In this document: piece by piece, positions 27,001 to 37,659 of the stretch | How the letters are laid out: every line of letters begins with the position of its first letter | Position numbering within the stretch: the stretch's first letter is position 1 | Assembly (NCBI GenBank): GCA_013076295.1 | Contig: RQOL01000729.1 | Span: 372,001 to 436,000, forward strand | DNA from: Sanderia malayensis | Lineage: Eukaryota > Cnidaria > Scyphozoa > Semaeostomeae > Pelagiidae | Direction: 5' to 3' | Length of the DNA stretch: 64,000 nt | Notes under the pieces: model-generated | Database searches by the model: none | What the model was told of the DNA's origin: nothing | What the model saw: only the letters and a program-made list of their open reading frames with translations | Position numbers and translations under genes: made by a program

Positions 27001-30000
27001 AATTCAATAAAATACGATATAATATGATAAACAATGGATATTGATGTGAATGCTCTCACCATAGCCTGTAGTTTACCATTGTCTTCATTTAGTTTTTTGT
27101 TTGTAATTTGCAGTTCTTCGATTCGCCCAAGTATCTCGGTCTGCGATTTTTCCCTAGTGAATCGAGAACAAAATTGAATACAATAAAAAAAAAGCACAAA
27201 AACACAATGTTGCCTTCTTTTACTCAGTCAACTGATGGATTTAGCAGCGAGAGATACAGTGAAAGTATGCAATATACTAAACGTTTTTATAGTATAGTTG
27301 TATATTTGAAGAGAGTTTAAAAACTCCATCATCAAATTTAATTACATACCACTCGTTACTTGATTCAGTACATAAAAAACTTCTTTCCATGCTCATACTG
27401 TCGTTGTATCCTGCAAAAAAACACAATAAAATATCTCGAGATTTTTCTCCTTGCTAACTAGTTTAAAAGTAATTATAACTAGAACTAAGCACGCAAGATG
27501 AAAAGCAGATGCTAATTGTCAAAGCACGTTTCGTATGCTGTATTTCGTATTACGAAATGATATTTCTCATTTATCTATACTTTGTTGCATAACTTTGCTT
27601 GCTTGCAAATGCAGGTTGTGGAGAATTGCCAACACTTGCTATTCAGTATTCCATGATGTTTCTGGAAGCAGATGATATCAACAGGTGTTTTTCAAGACAT
27701 TTTTCAAATAATACAACCCTGACCAACCGTTTGGTGTTGCGCAAGCATGCTTATTTTCTTCACTCTGCCCGTGACCTCGGTAAACGATCTAAATATAAAA
27801 TGAAAATAATGTGTTACTTCACACCAAAACATAGCTACTCGCACAATATACGAGAACCTTGGATAATTCAAAATATAAAGAAAGACTTGGGACAAAGATA
27901 CTGTTAGTACTATTGCATTATAAGGATGCAAATTTGCAAGCAAATACAGGAGAACAGACCCCGTTGGCAATCGTGACGCCGTCATGATCTTCTTCGCGCA
28001 AATTGGCAAACTGTTTTTCTTCCTCTTGGAAAGAGCTAAAGAAAATTCGATCACACGATCAGTTCTATTCCCCCCTGGAATATATAATCGCGTATAGATT
28101 ATCAATAAGTTATATCGACCAGCACGGGGGGCAATAGAGCTACAACAAAGATCCTGGGACAATTGCGACTTTAGCAAATTTAACACGTTTCCTTTATCCC
28201 CCTCAATGTTGCCTCTGGGGGCAGTCTTATACAATATCAACAAAATTCTTCTTGCACGATGATCACAAGGATCTAATTAGGGGAACAACATTGTTTAAGG
28301 GGGAGTGGGGGTTGAACAAAGCCAATAACTTTACTGGTTGATGAAATTTTTTCGTAATTTTACACGTGTCCCAAGGACGTTTGTCCCATAGTGTAGGTGT
28401 GACAGCCTTGTCATACCTTTTTGATTGTATGTTTTCAATCCATTGGTGAACTCCTTGCTGGTACATGTCTCGACTGATGAGGGGGTCTTTTCCTGTTGCA
28501 TCAAGAATTACAGCTAGATCATCCAGGTAGCTCAAAATCTGAAGAAAAAAACGACAATAAAACAAGTGAATATTCAATGATAAATACCACCACTGGATGG
28601 TGTGCAGAGTGATGGTTAAATGTTCCAAGAATAGACTTTTGAGGAACAATAAACATAGTTATCAAGCAAACAAACAATGCTGCATGGTAAAGCAGGTGTA
28701 AAAAAGGGAGTGCAATTTATAGTGTCTCATAGAAAACTATCAAATTGCAAAACATGACATAGCAATATGTACATGTACGTGAAATCTCCCATCTTCAGGA
28801 CTTTACTAAGTTCCTAAGCAATATGTCTCTGCTTCAGAAGTATTTCAACAAATCACTTTAAGCAAACACCAGTTGGTCAAAATTTGCTTGCACTTTAAAT
28901 ACAAGATGATGTGTTGAGAAATATCGATATTTGGGTTATCAGTCATCAGTTGCGACAAACATTAAGAAAATCATCAATCATTCATAAGATAAGACAAAGC
29001 AAAATGATAATGGTCTTAAGAAACATCACAACTCTTAAATAATTATCTTAGTTGATCTACAAAAGGTTCTTCAATGTTTAATAGGATTTTCAAACTCTTA
29101 AACAGTTTGCAAACACATATCTTGACACAGTTAGACTTTAAAATTTTGGAGATTTTCACCTAATTTGATTTAAAGGATGCATATAAATAATATAGCAAAG
29201 AAAGTTATTCTTACCTCTGTGCTGTTAAGGGCTGAAAGTTCTTTTAACAGATAATCTAAAAGTTTGGAGACTCTGACTGCACCATCATTATTCGAATCAC
29301 ATGATTGAAAAACAGAGCCGAGTAGGGCTTCACCTTCAGTCATATCAAAAGCATCCTCCTAAAACACCAAAGAAAAATGTTCAATTATTTTTAATTAGCT
29401 CAGCAAACAACCAGAATCTACAGCAATATTGAATGCATTATTGCTTGCTTGTTCTCACAACACTCAATCAAAAATATGCTGGAAATATTGTGATGAATGG
29501 CTCATTCTTTAACTGTCTGTATTTGTCAGACATAGTTGCCTAGCAAAGCATTTCATTTGCAAGTCCTCTGCATATATTTGCTTCAAGATCTGAAACTTAG
29601 CAAATGTGACAATGGTAAGCTTATGCAATGGATTAAAATCCAATGTCTGTATCAATAGTAAATTTACACAGGAAATCACATTCAGAAAATTCAAAGAAAT
29701 CATCAATAAAGACAAGATTTTCACCAACAAAAGAAAATTAACAGAGAAAATAATAGGTGAAGAAGTAACTCCTCTTTTTTCCATTTTCAAGAGCAAATTG
29801 CACCCGCGGGATATACAACGATGAAACAATTGTATTTGGGTTACTTTGTGAGATGGTTTCACATGATATAAGTTCATGCAACAATTTTCGCTCGGTCAAT
29901 AAGATAAAAGGATTAATTGTTCAATTTTCACGACTAATTTGATTTTAGCGGGTTATCAAAATTTCACGCAGAGCCAAAATTTTAAGAGCTTTTAGAGTCA

Positions 30001-30242
30001 AAAGCTGTATAATTTACAGGTTGCATAATTGTTTGAAAAACAGTTATTTAAATTAGGCCTGCCTTTCTTGTCTAATTTAATCAGTTCAGTTCTCAGGCTT
30101 AATGATACCGAGCCAAGAATCTCGCCACAAAATTATTTTTGGGAAATTATTAGAATATATCAGAACCTCAATTTACCTGTGCAGAAATGTTAAATGATCC
30201 TTTTTTAAAGCTGTCCTCCATGATATATGATCCCGATTCCAT
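12040..30242 (-). CDS. KASH5/IRAG(LRMP)-like coiled-coil tail-anchored protein, 40 exons
   Basis: Predicted nuclear-envelope/ER membrane anchor. Exons run from 30177-30242, 29215-29358, 28417-28538, 27350-27397, 27060-27153 through 18997-19080, 17337-18450, 16742-17132, 16616-16643, 16388-16459, 16201-16269, 16023-16058, 15834-15929, 15555-15649, 13375-13433, 13188-13232, 12834-12901, 12521-12711 to 12040-12244. The 40 exons sum to 4,563 nt, an intact frame of about 1,520 residues. Residues ~23-110 form an EF-hand-like module (LLGSVFQSCDSNNDGAV...YLDDLAVILDATG) as in KASH5. Coiled coils fill ~111-700. Residues ~700-1200 are acidic, Ser-rich and disordered. Residues ~1200-1332 match the IRAG/LRMP coiled coil (LAFRTDQYTLQKRLENQ; FINYAENLRLCIERAKEVE). 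A CEKC motif follows. One hydrophobic segment (~1468-1486, FFLSLAILSAILFMVAN) precedes a ~34-residue tail ending GKKNAI, without the canonical KASH PPPX end. Fourth-exon acceptor 27397 was chosen for frame. Confidence 0.85.
14160..15418. repeat. Minisatellite with telomere-type TTAGGG tracts and CRE-like sites
   Basis: About 9-10 units of 126-145 bp lie in the intron between exons 15555-15649 and 13375-13433 of the KASH5/IRAG-like gene. Each unit holds a CRE-like site, 'ctcctgcgcagt', a second 'ctgcgcatactgacc' block, 'ccgcatgacgtaac', then 2-6 CCCTAA repeats and 'aatgtataagccat'. Early units have the perfect palindrome TGACGTCA; units from about 14707 have TCACGTCA. Most of the spread in unit length comes from the number of CCCTAA copies. 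Open frames across it are by-products of the repeat and not genes. Confidence 0.95.
16477..16532. repeat. Short AT-rich tandem repeat
   Basis: Three copies of a unit like 'ttgattaatcattcaatca' occur in the intron between exons 16388-16459 and 16616-16643. No function is apparent. Confidence 0.6.
20255..20412. mobile_element. MITE-like inverted-repeat element, about 158 bp
   Basis: The arms are about 45 bp: the left arm begins 'gatacagtaaacaccc', and the reverse complement of the right end begins 'gatacgataaacaccc'. They match at roughly 85%. The core contains several 'cctattgtt' blocks. It lies in an intron of the KASH5/IRAG-like gene. Related cores occur at 4573-4742 and 31100-31166. No ORF is present, consistent with a non-autonomous DNA transposon. 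Confidence 0.7.
22078..22140. repeat. 31-bp direct duplication
   Basis: Two adjacent copies of 'gaaaaccctcaacagccccc' plus a short variable tail lie in an intron. It is a minor local duplication. Confidence 0.6.
23699..23735. repeat. Perfect 16-bp palindromic hairpin
   Basis: The arms 'catgtgtggctctata' and its exact complement are separated by a 5-nt loop (aaaag). The hairpin lies in the intron between exons 23878-23966 and 23588-23625 of the KASH5/IRAG-like gene. It could fold in the pre-mRNA or be the remnant of a tiny inverted-repeat element. Confidence 0.8.
25838..25945. repeat. 27-bp tandem repeat (x4) spanning a splice acceptor
   Basis: Four copies of a 27-bp unit (core 'ttgcttatttcctgaaatt') overlap the intron/exon border of exon 25772-25849. 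Read on the minus strand, each unit holds a pyrimidine-rich run, an AG acceptor and the first bases of the exon (GAAATAAGC). Copies at roughly 25877 and 25931 keep the CAG; the copy at roughly 25904 reads CAAG. Only the innermost acceptor (exon start 25849) keeps the gene frame open. The outer ones read GAAATAAGCAAA and then meet TAA within about seven codons. Confidence 0.85.
28236..28390. repeat. Dispersed repeat, copy B
   Basis: Second copy of the repeat seen at 10-165. It begins about 27 nt downstream (minus sense) of the donor of exon 28417-28538 of the KASH5/IRAG-like gene. G-rich sequence continues to about 27930 and may be the rest of the element, which copy A would lack because the window ends. 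Confidence 0.7.
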
Positions 30243-31569
30243 GATTTATTTGTTCTTTCGTAAGAAAAGCTCCATTTTAATAACGCTTGTCAATAAAAAT
30301 GTATTTGTTGACATTAAGCCTTTAAATTTCGCGCACAAATTCAAATCTGAAAACGTTTTAGTGCGTCCTCAGCAGCAAGCTTGTTCTCCGCACAAACCAT
30401 CTTCATATGCCTCTTGTGTTGGCGACATGAAAATGCATTTCATAAATAATTACTCATATTGTTTTGTTTGTTTCTCAAACTGAACACCCTTTGCTGATTA
30501 AATTGTTAGCCAAATATTAATTATCAATGCGGACTGATTGAAAAGATTATTTGGTTAGGCCTTCATTCGAAAACAACCCATTCCATTGAAAACCTTTGTC
30601 AATACAACTCACAGGTAATGCTTCCTGCTGCTTTAACATACAAATTTCCAGTCTTTCCTTCAAGCACAATGTTGTTTTAAATAATTCAAATACCTCATGA
30701 ATGCAAAGTGAAGTTAAGTTGTCAATATAATAAGTGCTCTTCTATCTCGTATTCAACTTTGACTTGATGGATGGGAACGACTCAAGCTGAGCAGCTCCTT
30801 CGCAGAGACGCAGCAGTTGTTGGGAGAAGGGGGCTTTGACTTTGTATATTTTGTTTTTTGACTTTGTATATTTTCATTGTCCATAATCATAGACTCAGAT
30901 CAGTGTTTATGATTGCAAAAATATTCCCTTGAGCAAAATAAAGCGCAAAGACTGGCCCCCGGATATAAAGCCTCCTGGAAGGAATATTCTCCCCTGGGGT
31001 GAGTCCCTGGGAATGAGGTCCCCGGGAGTAGATGACCAGGAATGACTTCTTTGCTGACAGCTTCCATGGGTCCTTACCCTGGAGATATACTGTGAATATT
31101 GCATCAGCCTATTGTTTAACTACAATATCCTATTGTTTTTCTATTGTTCTGATTGAGCAGAAACATCAACCCAGTTGGATTTTTTAGCTCATTGCACTAC
31201 ATTGCTCCATTCGTGAGTGAATTCTAACAACCCTTGTTCCGTACGACAAATAATTTTCTAGTTATAGGAATTTAATATATGCTTTATGGTTCTGCGTGTT
31301 TATATACCTAGCCAAATGTCACACTACTGACGAGAAAATCGAAAATTTAAATTTCTTGCAGTGCACACTACAATGGCAGCAGCCATTTTGTGGCCAACTC
31401 GACAACAACAAAACAAAAAGTAATTCTCTCCAGACTTCTCAATAGTTTTTCTGGAGAATTGAATTGGGCCTAGAGAGTTGTGATTGCTTCTTATAAGAAA
31501 AACTTATCAGCAGAATCCTCAATTTCTCTGCTGATCAGGTAGGTAGTTGGTAGAATAATATCAAATTTG
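30243..31569. promoter_or_regulatory. Divergent intergenic region (KASH5/IRAG-like gene and transposase-derived gene)
   Basis: The two flanking genes are read away from each other from this 1.3-kb stretch, so it should hold both promoters. The segment 30950-31050 is rich in short CCTGGG/CCCGGG-type inverted motifs. A 'gcagccattttgtgg' site near 31378-31392 resembles a YY1 site and lies about 180 bp before the plus-strand ATG. A fragment at 31100-31166 with 'cctattgtt' blocks is a degraded relative of the element at 20255-20412. No TATA box was assigned. Confidence 0.45.
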
Positions 31570-34342
31570 ATGGAGCAGCAAGGAGGCAACAAACGTAAAT
31601 TGGAGTCAGACGAATGGGGTGAAACATGTTCATCATTGATGAGTGAGAAGAAAAAGGGGCCAAGAGCACCTTGGACATCACAAGATATGGTATCAGCTAT
31701 GTTATTGGTTAAGCAGGGTATGTCAATCACAAAGGCAGCCCAGAGCTTGAACATACCAAGAACAACATTAAGAGATAGAGTCACAGGTATGCCGATCTTT
31801 AATGCGGGTAGTTTCCCTGCTGACGGAATACAATACGCATGGGGGATTTAGTTGCATATAGATTTATTATTATTATTATTATTATTACATGATTAAAGGT
31901 TGAAAAAACCTAAGGATTAACAGTCTAGTGTCCATCCCTTCTGATATGTTGGACCATGCTATCAGCTCTTCTCATTGTGGTGTAACCCACCAGTTGAGGC
32001 TCATCTGGGATCAATTTCAGAAAGTCATCTAGAGCCTTTTTATCCCCCTGAAAATTTCCTCACTCTGCAAAGCGAAGTATATTGTATTGTAGCGTTGTGT
32101 TAATTATTATTTTACAGGCAAAGTAAAGAACGTAATTAAAATTGGTCCACAAGGGACACCTGGACACAATGAAAAAAGTCTTGCATCCTATTACAAAATG
32201 ATGTCAAAACAAGGCTATGGAAAAACAAAGGAAATGATTCTGGACATGGCAAGCAAGTTGTTGCTAATTAGCGGAATGGATCAACTTTCAATCGAAGCAT
32301 GGTGGCTCTCGTTTTGTTCACGGCACAATCAACCCCTTTTCGACACAGACGATGTCTTTGGGAGCACATCAAAACAACAAGTCAACAACGTTACATTAAA
32401 TGATTGCTATCAGCAGTTGCTTGATACTTTCACATCAAACAAATATGATTTGAATTTTCTCGAAAGGCCAGAAATGATATACAGTTGCAATGAGAATAAT
32501 TTCCATTTTGATCGCATTAATGATTTGATTAACGGTGGTGTTAAAATCGGCAGAAGTTCTCAGGGTAGTGAAAATCTAAGCTGCTCTGAGAAGAGCCCAG
32601 CAAGATTGCAAACTCAACCTTCATTTGAAATGAATCAAATTGGCTCACAGGCATTTCAGGATGATTCATGCTCTGTTATTACCTGTGTTAATGCCATGGG
32701 TAACTCCATACCTCCAATGTTTATTCATAAAATGGACAACCATGCAGTTCAACTCAATTCACAGTTTGAGAAACAAGCTTCAACTCGTTTTGATCAAGAT
32801 TTCTTCCTCACCTGGTTCAATGACATCTTTCTGAAGAACCTGCCAAGGTCCAGTGGCCCATGTGTCCTGATCTTTGACGGTGATAATTGCTATGTCACAA
32901 AAGACCTTCTTGTCTCTGCTGCTATGAAAGATGTTATTATGTTTTGCATACCAGCTTCGTTATCGCATGCCCTGCAGCCCCTTGATCTGTCAATAGACGG
33001 AGTGTTCCATGAGCTGTGGAGGAGCTTTCTGGTGCAAAATGCAAGTGAGAAAGGGAACGTCTCTCATGCTAATTTCTCTCAGCTATTTTTGTCAGCTTGG
33101 AAAAAAATTGTCACAAAATCGGTTGTTGCAGAAAGATTTCGCGTTTTGGGTATCTATCCCTTTTTTCGACAAAATGCTGCATTATTAGGCATGTCTGATT
33201 CAGCAAATAATTCAGAAAACAGTGCAAGGAATGGAAAAGATGTGACAATTGTTGAGGGATCTGTACAGTCATTGCACAAAGATATTCTTACAAGAGCTGT
33301 TGATTCTATTGGGCAATTGGATAAATTAACAGATGCAAACTTCGATTCTAACCACAATCATTTGAGGTACACTGGCATAATCACAAGACCAACAATGAGC
33401 AATTTGAACCAGCCTCTTAATGATTCACCTGCTTTGGTGCAATTTATTGGAAACGAGGATGATTACCATGACGTCAACTCCACCGAGGATGTATTTTCCT
33501 CCAGCGAAGATTGTCATGGAAACCCATCTATAACGTCAGTGAATAGTATGGCGTCAGCAGCTAATTCGAAATTGGCGCTCAATAAATCCACGTCATCGTC
33601 ATTTTCTGTCATTTCAACCAATCAGAAAAGGCTTAACACGTCTTTAGCCTCTCATTCAGTTCAACTTGGTAATTCGTTTCATAATGGCGCGAAAAGCCAA
33701 GTTACATCACCTACCTACATGAAACATTCATCTGTTTTAAACACAGCCAACGACTCTATGCACACGCAATCACCTATAAGTCAAATTCAAATAACCAATA
33801 TAAAGGGCGATTCCCTTCTGAACAGGGCAATGCCCCTAAATACCAAATTCACACAGTCAACGTCAAACACAAGCGCTAAAAATACCTCACCTCAAAAGCG
33901 TTCCTCCTCCGCAATGTCAGCATCAACCAGTGCTTCGCTAAACGCGTTAGAAGAACTGCTCAGCCGGCGAAGATTAGGAAAGTTTCAAAATGCATTTGAA
34001 CATTCTCAAGAGAACTGCAATGATTTTGATCCGCTTTATGCAGTTTGGAGAGCGTTGAAGCTTGGCATATTCCATCCACCAAATAGCAACACCAACCAAG
34101 ATATTCGTACTCCTGAAAATAAAAATAACAGGTGTATTGATGGACTGGATCCCGGTCCCCAATCATGCCCGTGCAGCAAGGATGAATATCGAACAATAGT
34201 AACTCCATCTGGCAACGTTTCTGTGAATCGCAACGCAACTGTTGTCGTTATCATGCCGGAAAAGCCAGAAGATGGAACGGGACCCTTGGAATTGAACCAG
34301 AACTGCACTCAAAGCAGTAAAGAATCTATTGACAGGCTTTGA
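31570..34342 (+). CDS. Pogo/Tigger-type transposase-derived protein, probably domesticated
   Basis: Exon 1 is 31570-31786 and exon 2 runs from about 32119 to 34342, total about 813 residues. Exon 1 encodes a Pipsqueak-type helix-turn-helix (residues ~34-73, PWTSQDMVSAMLLVKQG...RTTLRDRVTG) and ends at a clear donor (cacag/gtatg). Exon 2 follows 'ttattattttacag', continues with a Tc5/CENPB-type region (YGKTKEMILDMASKLLL), then a DDE_1-like domain: NAMGNSIPPMFIHK, VLIFDGDNCYV and HALQPLDLSID. The usual first catalytic motif (DETGF) appears as NENNF near 32480, so the first Asp is Asn. A ~370-residue Ser/Asn-rich C-terminus follows. No terminal inverted repeats flank it. I could not confirm the frame across the exon 1/2 junction to the base. 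Likely a nuclear DNA-binding protein rather than an active transposase. Confidence 0.75.
31863..31888. repeat. (ATT)n microsatellite
   Basis: Eight uninterrupted 'att' units lie inside the intron of the transposase-derived gene. Confidence 0.9.
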
Positions 34343-34578
34343 GACGTTTTTATCTCATGATCACTTTTTAAATATAACTTTTTTCGGTATACGAGGGGTA
34401 TAATTTACGGGTAGGGGATTCAAATTTCTTATTTCTTATTTGTAATTATTAATTATGCATTATAATTATTAGATTTTATATCTTTGGCTTTGTAAAGCCT
34501 AAACGTCTGTAAAGCATACTGCTACTAAACGTTTTGCATTTTCTAATATATTACAGATTCGTATATTATTTCCAAGTT

Positions 34579-37500
34579 TTAAAGAACTGGTTTTCTATCA
34601 AATTGTTTCTTTAACTTTGCAACTGATGATATTGATTGAATTGGCTTGTCTATTTCCTCATTTTTATTATTACTTTCTTTTCGCTTTATTGCCATTCTTA
34701 ATTCACTTCTTCCTGTATTCTTTATTTTATCTGATTTTCTGAATTTCACATCAATATCATCATCATTTTGTTCGTATTGTTTCCTCAAATTTGCAATCAA
34801 TGGACTATGTTTTGGTGAAGATTCGTATCTATTCGGAGGAGCTTTAACCTGTAATGCTTGCAATCCTTCTCTTGGACTACTATCAATATCATTTGTTTTC
34901 TTCTTGTCTGTGGCTTTGGATCTCAATGCAACAGAATAGCTACCTGTCTTAGCATCAACAATATTTGTCTCTTCTTTAACTTTGCTTCCTTTTACCATTG
35001 CACTTCCCTTCTTACTTGCAGCAACATTTGTTGTGGCTTTTCCTCGAAAGTTAAATCCTCTCCGGCCCTTTGTAGATGACGTCTTCTCCTCACAAATACT
35101 CGGTTTATCGACTTTATTCGCTGTTGAAACACTGTTCCTTGTCCCCTTGCTACTGCCTGCTACTCCAGAAGGCGAGATTTTTCGGTCAGTCGTCGGATTT
35201 TTCCGAGTCTTCTCGGTGGAAGTCGTCGCTCGTAATCTCGCTTGCTTACTTGAAGTTCCACTTTCTTGAAGCTGTTCTGTTTTTATCTTCTCTTGTTTCA
35301 CAGCAACACAAGTTTGCTGGGAAGAAACTGGCTCAGACGCTCCAGGTAAGCTGGACTTGGCGTATGGACTACTTTTAGGATACGAAACTTTCGCTGCCTG
35401 TCGACTTTTAGGCCGAGAAACATTCTTGCTCGTCAAAGAACTTGACGAAACAGGAGACGTATTGTCAGAAACAGATGCAGAACGGCATTGTTTAGTTACA
35501 TCTGCAGTAGAATCAGCTGACATCAGCTTTCTTTGCGCTCCTAAAACCCTTGTCTCAGCGCTTTTCTTCACGCTACCAACCATTCTATCATCTGTAACTG
35601 ATTTACCTTTGCCGCTAGTCCGTTTATCAATAGTCCCCGAATTAATCGAATTCGATCTCTTTATCATCATTTTCGGTCTCCACCCTTCTGTGACGTAGTT
35701 TTTCAATTTAACAGCATTAAGGCGACGATCTGAGCCAACAAGCAGACCATAAATAATTTCTTCATCAACCACCATGTCCCATAGCAGATCTCCATTGACT
35801 TGATTCAGCTCGCAGAAACGCCGAAACTCGTGTAATCCAAGGTTTGTCAAATGCTCAGCCACTTGACTCTCGCTCCACCTCACAGCCTCGTTATCATCTG
35901 CTGAATTCGACGAGTAATTAACGTCAACCTTAGCTTTGTCAGGTCGCCAACCAAATACGTATTTTCGAAGCTTTCTAGCCTCGAATGGGGACAAGCCGAT
36001 GTCTTTAAACACAGCTTCGTCTAAATCAACAAGGAGTTTCCCATCAATTTGATTATCAATGAATTTTTTGACGTGTTTCTCCATTTTCAACTGTTTCAAT
36101 ATCACACCAACTCTTTCTAAATCATAATGGATGATTTCTTGTTCACTTCTTTTCAACGTGTCATAAAACTTCTTGAAGTTATCCCTTTCCGAAGAGAGAC
36201 CTTGTCGCACCTGAGCTCTTGATTTTGCATTATACGTGTGCCTCCTTTCCAGGGGATGATTACCAGGAAGAGGCGGAGGTATTGCCGAAGACTGGGCTCT
36301 ACTTATCGATCTCTTCTTCACAGATGACTTTATTGGCGTAGAAGTATTTAACGTTCTGCGCACGCCATCCATAATATCCATAGAAACGTAAGTATCACCA
36401 GGTATTTGTTCATAAATTCTACTACCTCCTCCGTCTGATGATGCTCCGCACTGATTGTCCATAATAACTATCTCAGGCCTAGTCTCCTGAGTCTTCCTAT
36501 GCGATGACTTAGTGATAAGGAATTTTGAGCGAACACGTGACAAAAATCCTTTGCTTTTTCGCGGTTTATTGCATGCCGTGTTTACAGGTGTCTCGTACTC
36601 ATTTTTATCGACATGTTCAATAATAGGCTCGCTTTTCTTGTCGTCTGACGACTCATCTTTGATTTGATCAAATGGAGCAAAATATACATAACCACTCCCA
36701 CGTAAAGTACTATCTCGAGCCATGTACTCGCAAAATTTATTCACATCTATCTCATCCATTGCGTCGCGAACCTCCTCGTTTTTGCAAGATTCGGTTTTGG
36801 GTAATTCCTTCACTGTCCTCACTTTCACATCGAGGCTCATAGGAAAAGCTGTTGCAAACAACCTTCCTTGATGCTTCGTAGATGCAAAGACTAAAGTATC
36901 GCGAATACACTCATTCAGTTTGATTATTCCAATAGATTCACCAATATTTCGACTGTCAATGAATTTAATAAACAATGGAAGATCCTTGCTGATTAAATCA
37001 AACAGCAAATGCTCATTGCCGTCTTCTGCACATGCGCGAAAGTCACAATTGAAGTCCACCGGCAAACGCAAGTGTTTCCCACGTTGGTTTCTCACGTGCA
37101 AATAATTTGGACCATCGGGACCTCTTTCTGTTAACAATATTTTCAACCTATCACCATTCTTTACAAGGCCTAAATCTCGCTTTATCCTGCTTCCTCTGAC
37201 CTCAACGTATTTCGGACGGCCTAACGAGTTACAGAGATCCTTGAGTCCTTTGAATAACTTTCCTTCTTCTTCGGCGACTAATTTCACTTTGAATGGGCAC
37301 TTCACTGGTAATATGATCACTTTTCCTTCCGAATCTGTTCCTTTAAACTGTGTTATGCTCTCGTGGCCTTGAACTGTAATTAATTGTCCACTTGATAAAC
37401 TTTCTGTTTCATCCAACATGTAACCTTCATCAACCATTACAAGTTGTGGAAGAGAAAATTCCTTGATCAACTTCTTCAAGCTGTACGACTCATCACTCCA

Positions 37501-37659
37501 GACTATTTCACTTTCATTATACATTTTTCCTCTTTCGTGTGAACCCACTGATAGCTTCAAGTTTCGAGCTTCCCAACCAACAACAAAACGGAAATAAATC
37601 TTTCTTTCATCCACGCAATTCCTTCCTGGAAACTTGAACTCGCCATTTTCTTTTTTCAT
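34579..37659 (-). CDS. CABIT plus tandem-SAM adaptor (GAREM-like), uninterrupted CDS
   Basis: Predicted cytoplasmic adaptor of 1,026 residues in one uninterrupted frame. A longer upstream frame starts at a GTG; the first in-frame ATG is at 37659. Residues ~55-290 are a CABIT domain (GRPKYVEV, GKHLRLPVDF, CPFKVKLVAEEEGKLFKGL). Residues ~290-490 carry Tyr motifs (YEQIPG, YVSMDI, YETPVN) and the SH3-type motif PPPLPG. Two SAM domains follow (~493-571 ending RKYVFGWRPD; ~591-660 ending NYVTEGWRPK), then a basic Ser/Lys-rich tail. CABIT-SAM proteins of the GAREM family link receptor tyrosine kinases to GRB2/ERK signalling; a second SAM is not typical of vertebrate GAREM. The neighbour at 39550-43262 is its tandem paralogue. 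A possible 5' UTR acceptor (tttcacag) lies near 37750. Confidence 0.85.
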   Translation of the reverse strand: MKKENGEFKFPGRNCVDERKIYFRFVVGWEARNLKLSVGSHERGKMYNESEIVWSDESYSLKKLIKEFSLPQLVMVDEGYMLDETESLSSGQLITVQGHESITQFKGTDSEGKVIILPVKCPFKVKLVAEEEGKLFKGLKDLCNSLGRPKYVEVRGSRIKRDLGLVKNGDRLKILLTERGPDGPNYLHVRNQRGKHLRLPVDFNCDFRACAEDGNEHLLFDLISKDLPLFIKFIDSRNIGESIGIIKLNECIRDTLVFASTKHQGRLFATAFPMSLDVKVRTVKELPKTESCKNEEVRDAMDEIDVNKFCEYMARDSTLRGSGYVYFAPFDQIKDESSDDKKSEPIIEHVDKNEYETPVNTACNKPRKSKGFLSRVRSKFLITKSSHRKTQETRPEIVIMDNQCGASSDGGGSRIYEQIPGDTYVSMDIMDGVRRTLNTSTPIKSSVKKRSISRAQSSAIPPPLPGNHPLERRHTYNAKSRAQVRQGLSSERDNFKKFYDTLKRSEQEIIHYDLERVGVILKQLKMEKHVKKFIDNQIDGKLLVDLDEAVFKDIGLSPFEARKLRKYVFGWRPDKAKVDVNYSSNSADDNEAVRWSESQVAEHLTNLGLHEFRRFCELNQVNGDLLWDMVVDEEIIYGLLVGSDRRLNAVKLKNYVTEGWRPKMMIKRSNSINSGTIDKRTSGKGKSVTDDRMVGSVKKSAETRVLGAQRKLMSADSTADVTKQCRSASVSDNTSPVSSSSLTSKNVSRPKSRQAAKVSYPKSSPYAKSSLPGASEPVSSQQTCVAVKQEKIKTEQLQESGTSSKQARLRATTSTEKTRKNPTTDRKISPSGVAGSSKGTRNSVSTANKVDKPSICEEKTSSTKGRRGFNFRGKATTNVAASKKGSAMVKGSKVKEETNIVDAKTGSYSVALRSKATDKKKTNDIDSSPREGLQALQVKAPPNRYESSPKHSPLIANLRKQYEQNDDDIDVKFRKSDKIKNTGRSELRMAIKRKESNNKNEEIDKPIQSISSVAKLKKQFDRKPVL

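Noticed and set aside
27704..28243. 179-codon minus-strand frame
   Set aside because: No splice or domain support; it overlaps intron and dispersed-repeat sequence of the KASH5/IRAG-like gene.
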